Part shown: piece by piece, positions 38,427 through 46,248 of the stretch
Layout of the letters: each line of letters starts with the position of its first letter
Position numbering within the stretch: position 1 is the stretch's first letter
Assembly (NCBI GenBank): GCA_937951685.1
Contig: CALFBG010000021.1
Coordinates: forward strand, 1-64,000
Length of the DNA: 64,000 nucleotides
Direction of reading: 5' to 3'
DNA from: an uncultured Saprospiraceae bacterium
Lineage (GTDB): Bacteria > Bacteroidota > Bacteroidia > Chitinophagales > Saprospiraceae
The notes under the pieces: generated by a model
Told to the model about the DNA's origin: nothing
Database searches by the model: none
What the model saw: the letters and a program-made list of their open reading frames with translations, nothing else
Made by a program: the position numbers and the translations under genes

Positions 38427-38508
38427 AATATTAAAGAGTTTTACGTATAAGGGAATAACTTATAGGAATAAAATATAAATATACATTTTTTTTATAAATA
38501 AAAAATTA

Positions 38509-39513
38509 ATGAGCACGATAATTCTAGCCATCGAATCTTCCTGTGATGATACTTCTGCGGCGGTCTTAAGAGATGGACAAATTTTGAGTAACTGTATTGC
38601 TAATCAAGAAGCCCATAGCATATACGGTGGTGTAGTGCCCGAGGTTGCATCGCGGGCTCATCAGCAAAATATTATTCCCGTGGTTGATTTAGCGCTAAAA
38701 AGAGCGGGTGTCCAGAAAGAGGAGTTGTCAGCCATTGCTTTTACGCGAGGACCAGGTTTGATGGGTTCTTTATTGGTAGGTGTTTCTTTTGCCAAAGCTT
38801 TTGCCTTGAGTTTAGACTTGCCAATGATCGAAGTGAATCATATGCAGGCGCATGTTTTAGCTCATTTTGCGGAAGATCCAAAGCCCGAATTTCCTTTTTT
38901 ATGCTTAACCGTCTCGGGAGGACACACCCAAATTATTGTAGTCCGCGACTATTTAGAGATGGAACTAATTGGAACAACGATTGACGATGCCGCTGGAGAA
39001 GCTTTTGACAAAACAGGAAAGATGCTTGGATTGGATTATCCCGCAGGACCAATCATTGATAAACTCGCACAAACGGGACAATCGGTTTTCAAATTTGCAA
39101 AACCGAAGGTAGCGGGATTGAATTTCAGCTTTAGTGGTTTAAAAACTTCCATTTTATATTTTCTGAAAAAGCAAGTGAAAGAAAACCCTGAGTTCATCCA
39201 AGAAAATCTGGCGGACATCTGTGCGTCTACCCAATCGACGATTGTTGCGATTTTGATGGAAAAAATTGAACAAGCAGCAACGCAAGAAAATATTAAACGC
39301 ATTGCCATCGCGGGTGGGGTATCCGCTAATAGTGGCTTGCGAAAGGCTTTACAAACCCTTGGAGAGCAGCAAGGTTGGCAGACTTTTATTCCCCGTTTGG
39401 AATATTGTACCGACAACGCCGCCATGATCGCCGTAACCGCTTATCATAAATTTCAGCGGGCGGAATTCGTCGGTCAAGAGATCACTCCCCTAGCCCGCTA
39501 CAAAATCGACTAA
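38509..39513 (+). CDS. tsaD: tRNA threonylcarbamoyladenosine synthase subunit TsaD
   Basis: A 334-residue universal enzyme that transfers the threonylcarbamoyl group to A37 of ANN-decoding tRNAs, with TsaB and TsaE as partners. Seen: the opening LAIESSCDDTSAAVL, the metal-binding HMQAH at about 111-115, SGGHTQI, the AFDKTGKMLGL block, and IAGGVSANSGLR with DNAAMIA at the C-terminus. Full length. The bactofilin gene diverges from it. A 1.16 kb gene-free gap follows. Confidence 0.97.
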   Translation: MSTIILAIESSCDDTSAAVLRDGQILSNCIANQEAHSIYGGVVPEVASRAHQQNIIPVVDLALKRAGVQKEELSAIAFTRGPGLMGSLLVGVSFAKAFALSLDLPMIEVNHMQAHVLAHFAEDPKPEFPFLCLTVSGGHTQIIVVRDYLEMELIGTTIDDAAGEAFDKTGKMLGLDYPAGPIIDKLAQTGQSVFKFAKPKVAGLNFSFSGLKTSILYFLKKQVKENPEFIQENLADICASTQSTIVAILMEKIEQAATQENIKRIAIAGGVSANSGLRKALQTLGEQQGWQTFIPRLEYCTDNAAMIAVTAYHKFQRAEFVGQEITPLARYKID

Positions 39514-40106
39514 CGCAAAAAAGTGCTGTCTTCTTTTTTTAAAAAATTGTCAGGAAAAAAACAAAAGCAAACAATAAAATCACTAAGGCAGCCATTTTAA
39601 TACTACAAACGTTAGACATATAGTGAAAAGACAAGTCTCATTTTATCGCTGCGTCTACTTTGCATCCCATGACTTCAGTAAAATCCTTTCTAGCGTAAGC
39701 CATATGGCTAGTTAGAAAACACCTACGTATCTACAAGAACCGACAACTAATGATGGCAGTCTTACTGATTGCAGCAAAATCAGTTGGCTAAATAACAAAA
39801 GTTTAGTCGTAATATTTATGCTAAGTTTACGTTTAAACTACGGAGTTACGTAAAAACAAACAAATACATTCGCGCAATGAGCTTTTTATTGCACAAGATT
39901 TGGGACAAATGTCCTGCTTTCAAAGTCATGAAAAAGAATCAAAATGAAGCAAAAAACTAAAACTCAACCGGATCATTCCGATCTATTTACAATTATTCAA
40001 TTACTTCGCTTACCTTTTCATTTAATTCATTTAAAGCCTATCTATATCTAGGGATAGACGAATCAAAGTATCGATAGATTTACGTTGTAGTGCGTTGCTA
40101 TCATCG

Positions 40107-40156
40107 GGAAGTTGTTTAAAAACGTCAAAATGTTTTCGAATTATTAAACGACTTCC
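40107..40156. repeat. Dispersed inverted-repeat element, copy 1
   Basis: Arms GGAAGTTGTTTAA (40107-40119) and TTAAACGACTTCC (40144-40156). The 16-base word GAAGTTGTTTAAAAAC recurs at 41711 and 51998. Confidence 0.65.
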
Positions 40157-40421
40157 GTAAAATAATTTACCAAATCACATCAAAAAAATTCAAGCTATGC
40201 AGCTGTTTTAAGACAACTTCATTCGGAATTTTACGCCCCGTTGGCTGGTAAAATTCGGTTGTACAAGATAAATTTTACGGTTAAGTCAGCGCCGTAAAGT
40301 AAAGAAGTTTTGTGTCAGTATTTTAATTTCCGCCATTAATCGTAAAATCGGGTGTATGAAAAACCGTACTTTAATTAATGGGATAAATGGCTCAAAGCAT
40401 TAAGTATTAAAGCTATGATCG

Positions 40422-40477
40422 AATCCAATTTCTTGAGTAATCCCCTTTGATAACTTTTAAGAAATTGGATTTTTTTA
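40422..40477 (+). terminator. Orphan plus-strand rho-independent terminator
   Basis: A 13-bp perfect stem, AATCCAATTTCTT (40422-40434) with AAGAAATTGGATT (40459-40471), is followed directly by TTTTTT. It is more than 900 bases beyond tsaD, with no protein gene between, so it may end a non-coding transcript or a long tsaD read-through. Confidence 0.7.
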
Positions 40478-40533
40478 TTCCTTTTAAAATTTTAAAGTCA
40501 GCCTCCCTTCCAATCAAAATCTTCCTAAAAAAA

Positions 40534-40590
40534 CGAATGGCTCGTAAACCACTGCTTCACAAATGAGAAGCAATTAGCGGTTTACGAACC
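40534..40590 (-). terminator. Terminator of pdhB
   Basis: On the minus strand, arms TCGTAAACC/GGTTTACGA plus an inner GCTTC/GAAGC stem are followed within a few bases by TTTTTTT. Confidence 0.75.
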
Positions 40591-40670
40591 AAAATTATGT
40601 TTTTCGTTTTACGAAGTAGTCTAATTAATTATTACTTTGTAAGTATGCTTACTTACGATTAAAGTTTTAT

Positions 40671-41654
40671 TTACTTCACGTACATCACTTGCTTTACAGC
40701 TTCAATTACTTTGGCAGGATTTGGCAAAAACTCTTCGACAAAAGCTGCTGCGTAGCCTAAAGAAGTATCCGCAGAATTGACGCGGACGATCGGTGCATCG
40801 AGGTAATCGAAAGCAAATTTCTGAATTTCGTACGTAACTTCCGCCGAAACACCAGCGAAAGGCCAACATTCATCAACGATGACTAAACGGTTCGTCTTTT
40901 TAACAGAATCGACAATGGTTTGGAAGTCCAAGGGGCGAATCGTTCTTAAGTCGATCACCTCCGCAGAGATTCCTTCCTTCGCTAATTCTTCCGCTGCCGC
41001 TTTTGCCACCAACATCATTTTATTATAGCTAACGATCGTTACATCTGTACCTTGGCGACGTACTGCTGCTAGACCAATGGGCACTAAATATTCTTCTTCG
41101 GGAACTTCCCCTTCCAAATTGTAATAAAGTTCTGATTCCATCATACAAATTGGATCTTCATCTCGAATGGCAGACTTTATCAGACCTTTCGCATCGTAAG
41201 GATCAATGCAAGAAATTACTTTAAGTCCCGGTACATTAGCCATCCAACTTTCAAAAGTTTGAGAATGCTGTTGACCCAATTGTCCCGCAGCGCCAGAAGG
41301 TCCTCTAAATAGAATTGGACAATTAAAGTCCCCCGCAGATTGGCTTAAAGTCTTCGCCGCATTATTAACGATTTGATCAAAGGCTAAGACGGCAAAGTTC
41401 CAAGTCATGAATTCAATAATTGGCCGCAAGCCATTCATCGCTGCTCCTACCCCAATCCCCGCGAATCCAAGTTCTGAAATTGGCGTATCAACCACGCGAC
41501 GCTCCCCAAATTCGTCTAACATTCCCTTGCTCACTTTGTAAGCACCATTATAGAGTGCAACCTCCTCTCCCATTAGGAAAACGTTCTCATCTCGTCTCAT
41601 TTCTTCCGACATCCCTTCTCTCAGGGCATCTCTTAATGCAATTTTTCTAGCCAT
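40671..41654 (-). CDS. pdhB: Pyruvate dehydrogenase E1 component, beta subunit
   Basis: A 327-residue E1-beta of the 2-oxo acid dehydrogenase type; with E1-alpha it decarboxylates pyruvate using thiamine diphosphate. Seen: the ThDP-side GEEVALYNGAYKVSKGM block (about 29-45), the conserved TPISELGFAGIGVGAA, the GPSGAAGQLGQQHSQ stretch, and the C-terminal PFAGVSAEV / VRVNSADTSLGYA. Sequence alone does not fully exclude a branched-chain or acetoin E1-beta, but the pattern is closest to pyruvate. No E1-alpha or E2 gene is next to it. It is a single gene with its own terminator. Confidence 0.93.
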   Translation of the reverse strand: MARKIALRDALREGMSEEMRRDENVFLMGEEVALYNGAYKVSKGMLDEFGERRVVDTPISELGFAGIGVGAAMNGLRPIIEFMTWNFAVLAFDQIVNNAAKTLSQSAGDFNCPILFRGPSGAAGQLGQQHSQTFESWMANVPGLKVISCIDPYDAKGLIKSAIRDEDPICMMESELYYNLEGEVPEEEYLVPIGLAAVRRQGTDVTIVSYNKMMLVAKAAAEELAKEGISAEVIDLRTIRPLDFQTIVDSVKKTNRLVIVDECWPFAGVSAEVTYEIQKFAFDYLDAPIVRVNSADTSLGYAAAFVEEFLPNPAKVIEAVKQVMYVK

Positions 41655-42245
41655 TTGTCTTATTATTCTTAAGTTCTTTTAATTTTAATCGAATTACCCG
41701 GTAACTTAATGAAGTTGTTTAAAAACTCCAAAAATGTTTGCGAATTGATCTTTTTGTCCAACTTTTCAGCTTTTTCATCCTCCGTAGCGCTGCTACGAAC
41801 TCCAAAAAGAGCTTCAATTTAAACAAAAACCTCTGCTTCTCAACTGCTTTTAGAATTATTAAACAACTTCAATTTTAGCATTTTTCTAATCCAAGTATAA
41901 ACTTATGCTGAACTTGTACTGAAAGAGCCACAAAATAGGGATTTATCTTAGATTTGAAAATTAGAACGGGACTAAAATTCCATTCTTTTTGCGTTAAATC
42001 TAGTTTTTGAGGGTACGAAGCGGGATTTAGTTGAAAAAAAGCGATTGTCCCCCTTTAATTGTCGGTTCTCCTACATTAAAGCTAACAAATGATACAATGC
42101 GAAGCATCTTCAACAATAATTATTAAATTAAAAGATTCCTCCTATTTTGCACTCAAATACCAAAACGAAATCACAAAGCCTTGATTCGGGAGGGACTATA
42201 CTATTTTATCCAAACACTTATTAAATACTTTCAACTACAACATTC
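41655..42245. other. Gap between divergent pdhB and the TlpA lipoprotein gene
   Basis: No gene is seen in these 591 bases. The left half is taken by the inverted-repeat element with a nested insertion (41711-41870). The right half (41875-42245) is AT-rich and should carry the promoter of the plus-strand gene, though no clear TAnnTTTG was found. Confidence 0.5.
41711..41870. repeat. Dispersed inverted-repeat element, copy 2, with nested insert
   Basis: Arms GAAGTTGTTTAA (41711) and TTAAACAACTTC (to 41870) match copy 1. Compared with copy 1, about 111 extra bases (41747-41857) are present between two copies of GAATT (41742-41746 and 41853-41857). The insert has an inner palindrome CGTAGCGCTGCTACG. 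Confidence 0.6.
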
Positions 42246-43673
42246 ATGAAAAACCTGATTCCTGTATTCATGCTCTTTTTACTTACCGCCTGTCAAGAGC
42301 AACAAGCCCCCGTGAAGGCAAAAGTTATTCCTACCAGTCGCATCAGTGGAACCATTCAAAACCCTGCTGGTGAAAAAATATTTTTTTATACCGCTAAAGA
42401 TAAATTAGAAGCACCGCTTACGGATGGAAAATTTGATCTTGAGGTGCCGCTTACCGAAGCAAGTTATTTTAAATTCAAGCACGGCGCAGAAAGTGCCAGT
42501 TTATTTTTAAAACCGGGACAGCAGCTCGAATTAACGCTCGACACTAAGGAATTTGACGAAACCATTCAATACGCCGGTGAAGGTGCAGCAGAAAGTAATT
42601 ACCTCGCAGAGAAGTATCTCTTATTAGAAGGAATGACAGAAGGTATGCGAAGCTTTTTCTCAAAGTCTCCCGAAGCGTTTGCCCTAAAAGTCGATCAAAT
42701 TCGTAGTGAACTCAATACTTTTTTTGAATCGTACCAACAAAAGCATAAAGATTTACATCCAGATTTCTTGCGAACAGAAGCTGCCCAAATCACTTATGAA
42801 TGGGCCAACAATAAGCTGAATTATCCTGAGTATCACCAATATTTCAATCCAGATAGTGACTTTACCGCTGATGAAAATTATGATGCTTATCGCAAAGACT
42901 TAGACCTCGACAATGCCGATTTATTGCCTTCTGAGCAGTACCGTTCTTTTATTAAATCGCACCTTAGTCAAATCACGCAAGCGAAGATCAATGAAAATCC
43001 CGAAGCACACGGGAATCCTAGTATGACTAAAATGGATTTAATTTTGAAAACCTACCAAGATCCTAGCATCAAGGATTATTTGATGTTTCATACGGTAAAA
43101 GCACACATTGATAATCAGGGAACCAAAGGAACAACGGAGTTGATGGCACTTTTTGAAAAAAATTGTACGGACGCCACCTTCAAGGAAACCATTGCGAAAG
43201 ATTATAAAATATGGGAAAACTTAGCCGTGGGAAAAATGGCACCTGATTTTAAATACGAGGATGCCAATGGTAAGCAAATTGCTTTGTCTGATCTGCGTGG
43301 CAAGTATGTTTACATCGACGTATGGGCAACTTGGTGTGGCCCTTGTATGGCAGAATTACCTCATTTAGAAGCGTTACAAAAAGAATATGCGAAGAGTGAA
43401 AAATTAGTTTTTGCGAGCGTCTCGATCGACGAGGATAAAGCGGCTTGGGAGCAAATGGTGAAAAAGAAAGAAATGATGGGCGTACAGCTCTATGCGGATA
43501 AGGCTTGGAAATCTTCCATCGTTAAGGACTACAAAATCAGTGGAATTCCTCGATTTTTATTGATTGATCAAGCAGGAAAGATTTTTGATGTAAAAGCACC
43601 GCGCCCTTCTTCGAAAAAAATTAAAACCATTTTTACCGAAATAACGGCGAATAAAGCAACTTCCATGAAATAG
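42246..43673 (+). CDS. TlpA-family thioredoxin-like lipoprotein
   Basis: A 475-residue periplasm-facing lipoprotein: signal and lipobox LLTAC with lipidated Cys16, an N-terminal DUF4369-like beta-domain (about 30-110), and a helical middle. A C-terminal AhpC/TlpA thioredoxin domain runs from about 335 with the redox site Trp363-Cys-Gly-Pro-Cys367 (WCGPC) and cis-Pro stretch SGIPRFLLID. The classical WCGPC site implies a reductant for periplasmic proteins or cytochrome c maturation. It differs from the CGHC protein at 19979-21457. Single gene, followed by a hairpin. Confidence 0.9.
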   Translation: MKNLIPVFMLFLLTACQEQQAPVKAKVIPTSRISGTIQNPAGEKIFFYTAKDKLEAPLTDGKFDLEVPLTEASYFKFKHGAESASLFLKPGQQLELTLDTKEFDETIQYAGEGAAESNYLAEKYLLLEGMTEGMRSFFSKSPEAFALKVDQIRSELNTFFESYQQKHKDLHPDFLRTEAAQITYEWANNKLNYPEYHQYFNPDSDFTADENYDAYRKDLDLDNADLLPSEQYRSFIKSHLSQITQAKINENPEAHGNPSMTKMDLILKTYQDPSIKDYLMFHTVKAHIDNQGTKGTTELMALFEKNCTDATFKETIAKDYKIWENLAVGKMAPDFKYEDANGKQIALSDLRGKYVYIDVWATWCGPCMAELPHLEALQKEYAKSEKLVFASVSIDEDKAAWEQMVKKKEMMGVQLYADKAWKSSIVKDYKISGIPRFLLIDQAGKIFDVKAPRPSSKKIKTIFTEITANKATSMK

Positions 43674-43693
43674 AAAGATGCCTTTTTTATAAG

Positions 43694-43740
43694 CTTCAAA
43701 TGTAGTCTTGTTGGAATCTCTTTCGGGGCTACATTTGAAG
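43694..43740 (+). terminator. Hairpin after the TlpA lipoprotein gene
   Basis: A 12-bp perfect stem CTTCAAATGTAG/CTACATTTGAAG with a 23-base loop. Only a weak T-rich stretch follows, so termination strength is uncertain. Confidence 0.6.
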
Positions 43741-44008
43741 GTTTAGGCATTTTCAAGATCAAACCCTTATGGTGAAAAAACTCCTTTTTCTGAGCAAGTC
43801 GTGATGGATAGGTATCGCACCTACGGCGCTTTTAATCGTTTTGGCTTATTGTTTTACTAAGGTTTCGTCCTGCGGGGACTTTATCTAAATAGCTTGGTAA
43901 CACAAGCATCAAGAGACCTAATAAACTCCAGCGGCGCGGCGCCATAATCAATCTCATCTTTTTTTAAAAACGCTAAATATACTGCTGGAAAACTTCCCTA
44001 ATTTTTAC
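43741..44008. repeat. Convergent-gene gap with GC-rich palindromes
   Basis: No gene is supported. Three GC-rich imperfect palindromes stand out of the AT-rich background: CGCACCTACGGCGC (43816-43829), CGTCCTGCGGGGAC (43866-43879) and GCGGCGCGGCGCC (43931-43943). They are spaced 50-65 bp apart. This looks like a composite dispersed intergenic repeat. Confidence 0.5.
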
Positions 44009-45367
44009 TTACGCCTCAATGAGCTGCCCCAACGCAGGAAGATCTGATCCGCCGAAAGTCCCCGAACTCATCAATAACAAATTCTGATCATCCCAATTCT
44101 GTGCTTTCAGGAAAGCCCGTAAATCTTGCTTATCGGTCAATACTACTAAATTAGGATGATTGAATGCGGCTTTGACTTCTGCTTTGGTAAAAGGAGGCAA
44201 TTTTTTCATTTTGAGGGTATGTTCGCTGTAAAAAACGACCGCCACATCTGCTTGCTCCATGCTATTCCGATACTCGGGAAAAAAACTTTTATTGAGACTA
44301 CTGAAAGTATGCAATTCCATACAAGCGACTAAACTACGCTGCGGATATTGTGCTTTGACGGCTTTGACGGTGGCTTTTAATTTAGAAGGTGCGTGCGCAA
44401 AATCTTGAAAAGCAATCGCCGATTTCGTTTCTGCTAAAATTTGCAAGCGCTTAGCAGCACCTTTAAACGTCTGAATGGCTTCAAAAAATTGATCTTCTGC
44501 GATACCCAATTCTTGACAAATCAGAAAAGCCGCCCGCAAATTTTCCAAATTATGCTGACCGAAGATTGATAATGGAACCAATCCTAGTGCTTCCGATTGG
44601 ACGTAAGTCTTCTGGTCTTTTAATTCGTAAGGAAATGCCTCATAAGGAATCAAGTCAAAATCGAAAGACCGCCCGGCAAGTATTTCCTGTAAAGCCTTAT
44701 CATTTTTATAATAAAATAGCTTCCCGCCCGGCTGAATCGTCTCAATAAACTGCTCAAATTGTTGCACGTAGCCTTTAAAAGTAGGAAAGACATTGATATG
44801 ATCCCAAGCGATGCCAGTAATTACGGCGAGATGTGGCTGGTAATGCATGATTTTGGGTCGTAAATCAATCGGAGAAGACAGGTATTCATCTCCTTCTAGC
44901 ACCATCAAATCGGCAGTAGAAATCCGTACCATATTGTCAAAACCTTCAATAATTGCCCCCACGAGGTAGTCAAAATCACAGGCTAGATACTTCAAAACGT
45001 GCAAAACCATAGAAGTCGTCGTCGTTTTACCGTGACTTCCCGCGATAACCACGCGCTGCTTTGTTTTTGCGGCTTCGTATAAAAACGCAGGATAGGAAAA
45101 AATAGGAATTCCCAAGCTTTGTGCTTTCAACAACTCCGGATTGTCCTTCCGAGCATGCATCCCCAAAATGATCGCATCAATACCTTCATTGATCCGAGCT
45201 GGATCCCAGCCCATTTTCTTGGGAAGTAAACCTTTCGCCTCTAGTCGATCCTTAGCAGGATTATAGATTTCGTCATCGGAGCCCGTAACGGTATGATGAT
45301 TGTATTGTAATGCTAGAGCTAGGTTGTGCATCGCACTTCCGCCTATGGCAATTAGGTGTATACGCAT
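44009..45367 (-). CDS. mpl: Mur-ligase family protein, Mpl-like (peptide recycling ligase)
   Basis: A 452-residue ATP-dependent ligase of the MurC/Mpl group. Mpl attaches the tripeptide L-Ala-gamma-D-Glu-meso-DAP to UDP-MurNAc during peptidoglycan recycling. Seen: a nucleotide-binding N-terminus MRIHLIAIGGSAMHNLALAL, the Mur ATP loop AGSHGKTTTTSM at about 109-120, LEGDEYLSSPIDLRPK (the Mpl-type acidic block), GIAWDHINVFPTF, and the C-terminal domain with MELHTFSSLN and LMSSGTFGGSDLP. A MurC assignment is less likely because of the opening and of 'FQDFAHAPSKLKATV'. Single gene, convergent with the TlpA lipoprotein gene. Confidence 0.87.
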   Translation of the reverse strand: MRIHLIAIGGSAMHNLALALQYNHHTVTGSDDEIYNPAKDRLEAKGLLPKKMGWDPARINEGIDAIILGMHARKDNPELLKAQSLGIPIFSYPAFLYEAAKTKQRVVIAGSHGKTTTTSMVLHVLKYLACDFDYLVGAIIEGFDNMVRISTADLMVLEGDEYLSSPIDLRPKIMHYQPHLAVITGIAWDHINVFPTFKGYVQQFEQFIETIQPGGKLFYYKNDKALQEILAGRSFDFDLIPYEAFPYELKDQKTYVQSEALGLVPLSIFGQHNLENLRAAFLICQELGIAEDQFFEAIQTFKGAAKRLQILAETKSAIAFQDFAHAPSKLKATVKAVKAQYPQRSLVACMELHTFSSLNKSFFPEYRNSMEQADVAVVFYSEHTLKMKKLPPFTKAEVKAAFNHPNLVVLTDKQDLRAFLKAQNWDDQNLLLMSSGTFGGSDLPALGQLIEA

Positions 45368-45778
45368 ACTGGCAACGTGTTTGTTAAGAGTATAATGAGG
45401 CGTTCCTTAAAGAGCAGAAAGTGGTAAATTGAGCCCTTTACGCTCTAATATTTATTTTTCTAAAAAACCTAAATAGTTCACGGAAATTGGATTTACAATA
45501 AGTTGAAAAGAATTTTGAGCTTAAACGAGGCAAAAAACCTGTCTGCCGACAGGCACAGACAATGCAGTAGCATTGGCGAGGCTTTTTAACGAAGTAGAAG
45601 CTTGAAAGACTTTCAAATTATTAGTTAATTTAATTCTGTGAACTACTTAAATCCTGTTTAAAGCAAAATATTCCTTTAAACAGAACTATATTTGACGGTT
45701 AAACAACACAATAATATAATATCTGTGGCAAAATATTCGTTAAAAGACAAATATTTCGGAAATAAAACTTTTATTTTA
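45368..45778. other. Gap upstream of mpl and the small lipoprotein gene
   Basis: No gene is seen. It contains the 178-bp inverted-repeat element (45471-45648). The remaining bases are AT-rich and must hold the mpl promoter, which I could not locate. Confidence 0.5.
45471..45648. repeat. Inverted-repeat-bounded element of about 178 bp
   Basis: Outer arms AAATAGTTCACGGAAATT (45471-45488) and AATTCTGTGAACTACTT (45632-45648) pair with few mismatches. Inside are CCTGTC/GACAGG (about 45538-45553) and AATGC/GCATT (about 45561-45575) hairpins. It encodes no protein. Confidence 0.5.
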
Positions 45779-45786
45779 TAATTTTG
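45779..45786 (+). promoter_or_regulatory. -7-like promoter box of the small lipoprotein gene
   Basis: TAATTTTG matches TAnnTTTG, 44 bases before the ATG at 45830. No proper TTTG is seen upstream. Confidence 0.45.
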
Positions 45787-45829
45787 TTTACTTACTCAAA
45801 CATATCAATTAATTCGGTAAATCAATAAG

Positions 45830-46003
45830 ATGAGAAATCTCAAAAAATTAGCCCCCATTGCAATATTCGTATTAGCCTTGTCCACTTTAACTTCTTGCAA
45901 CCGAGGATATGGTTGTCCAAATAGTATTTCTGTAGGAAAGACGATCTTAAAAGCAGCAGTTCAAAATGTATCTGTAGCTCCAATCAAAGCGATTCTTGAC
46001 TAG
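45830..46003 (+). CDS. 57-residue lipoprotein, function unknown
   Basis: A short gene: MRNLKKLAPIAIFVLALSTL then the lipobox LTSC with lipidated Cys23, leaving a 35-residue mature peptide that begins CNRGYGCPNS and has a second Cys at 29. The mature part is short and mildly amphipathic (VGKTILKAAVQNVSVAPIKAILD). A promoter-like box lies before it and a strong terminator at 46041-46079 after it, so it looks like an independent transcription unit and not chance coding. I recognise no family. An envelope-stress or entericidin-like role is only a guess. Confidence 0.7.
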   Translation: MRNLKKLAPIAIFVLALSTLTSCNRGYGCPNSISVGKTILKAAVQNVSVAPIKAILD

Positions 46004-46040
46004 TAAGTACTAAGCTCTTTATTTAAAATGATTTAGTTGG

Positions 46041-46079
46041 TGATTTACCTGACCCTTGAAGGTAAATCAAATTTTTTTA
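46041..46079 (+). terminator. Rho-independent terminator after the small lipoprotein gene
   Basis: A 10-bp perfect stem TGATTTACCT/AGGTAAATCA is followed by AA and then seven T. Confidence 0.9.
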
Positions 46080-46248
46080 TATTAAAATCAACTACCCGTT
46101 TTGTAGCGGGAGGTAATGCTTTCGCTCAATTTTAGCATTGTATCTCTGGCTACCCTATCCGTCTACCGTCGTTGTGGTTAATATTTGCTATTTATTTGTT
46201 TATTTTACGTAGAATAGCAATTAAGCTTTACAATTTGTCCAGAAACTC

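Larger units (their letters stand above)
39514..40670. other. Large gene-free gap rich in hairpins
   Basis: No protein gene can be supported in these 1,157 bases; the longest plausible short frames (27 and 35 codons near 39880-40050) show nothing recognisable. It holds the following structures. A GAAGTTGTTTAA inverted repeat lies at 40107-40156. Hairpin GAATTTTAC/GTAAAATTC lies at 40226-40256. Hairpin TTTACGG/CCGTAAA lies at 40274-40298. A plus-strand terminator lies at 40422-40477, and the pdhB terminator at 40534-40590. The word TTTACG or its complement recurs many times. A structured non-coding RNA on the plus strand is a possible explanation. Confidence 0.55.

Noticed and set aside
43850-43990. 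41-codon minus-strand frame over the GC-rich palindromes (begins MRLIMAPRRW)
   Set aside because: The apparent hydrophobic stretch is produced by palindromic DNA, and no start signal is seen; better explained as a repeat.
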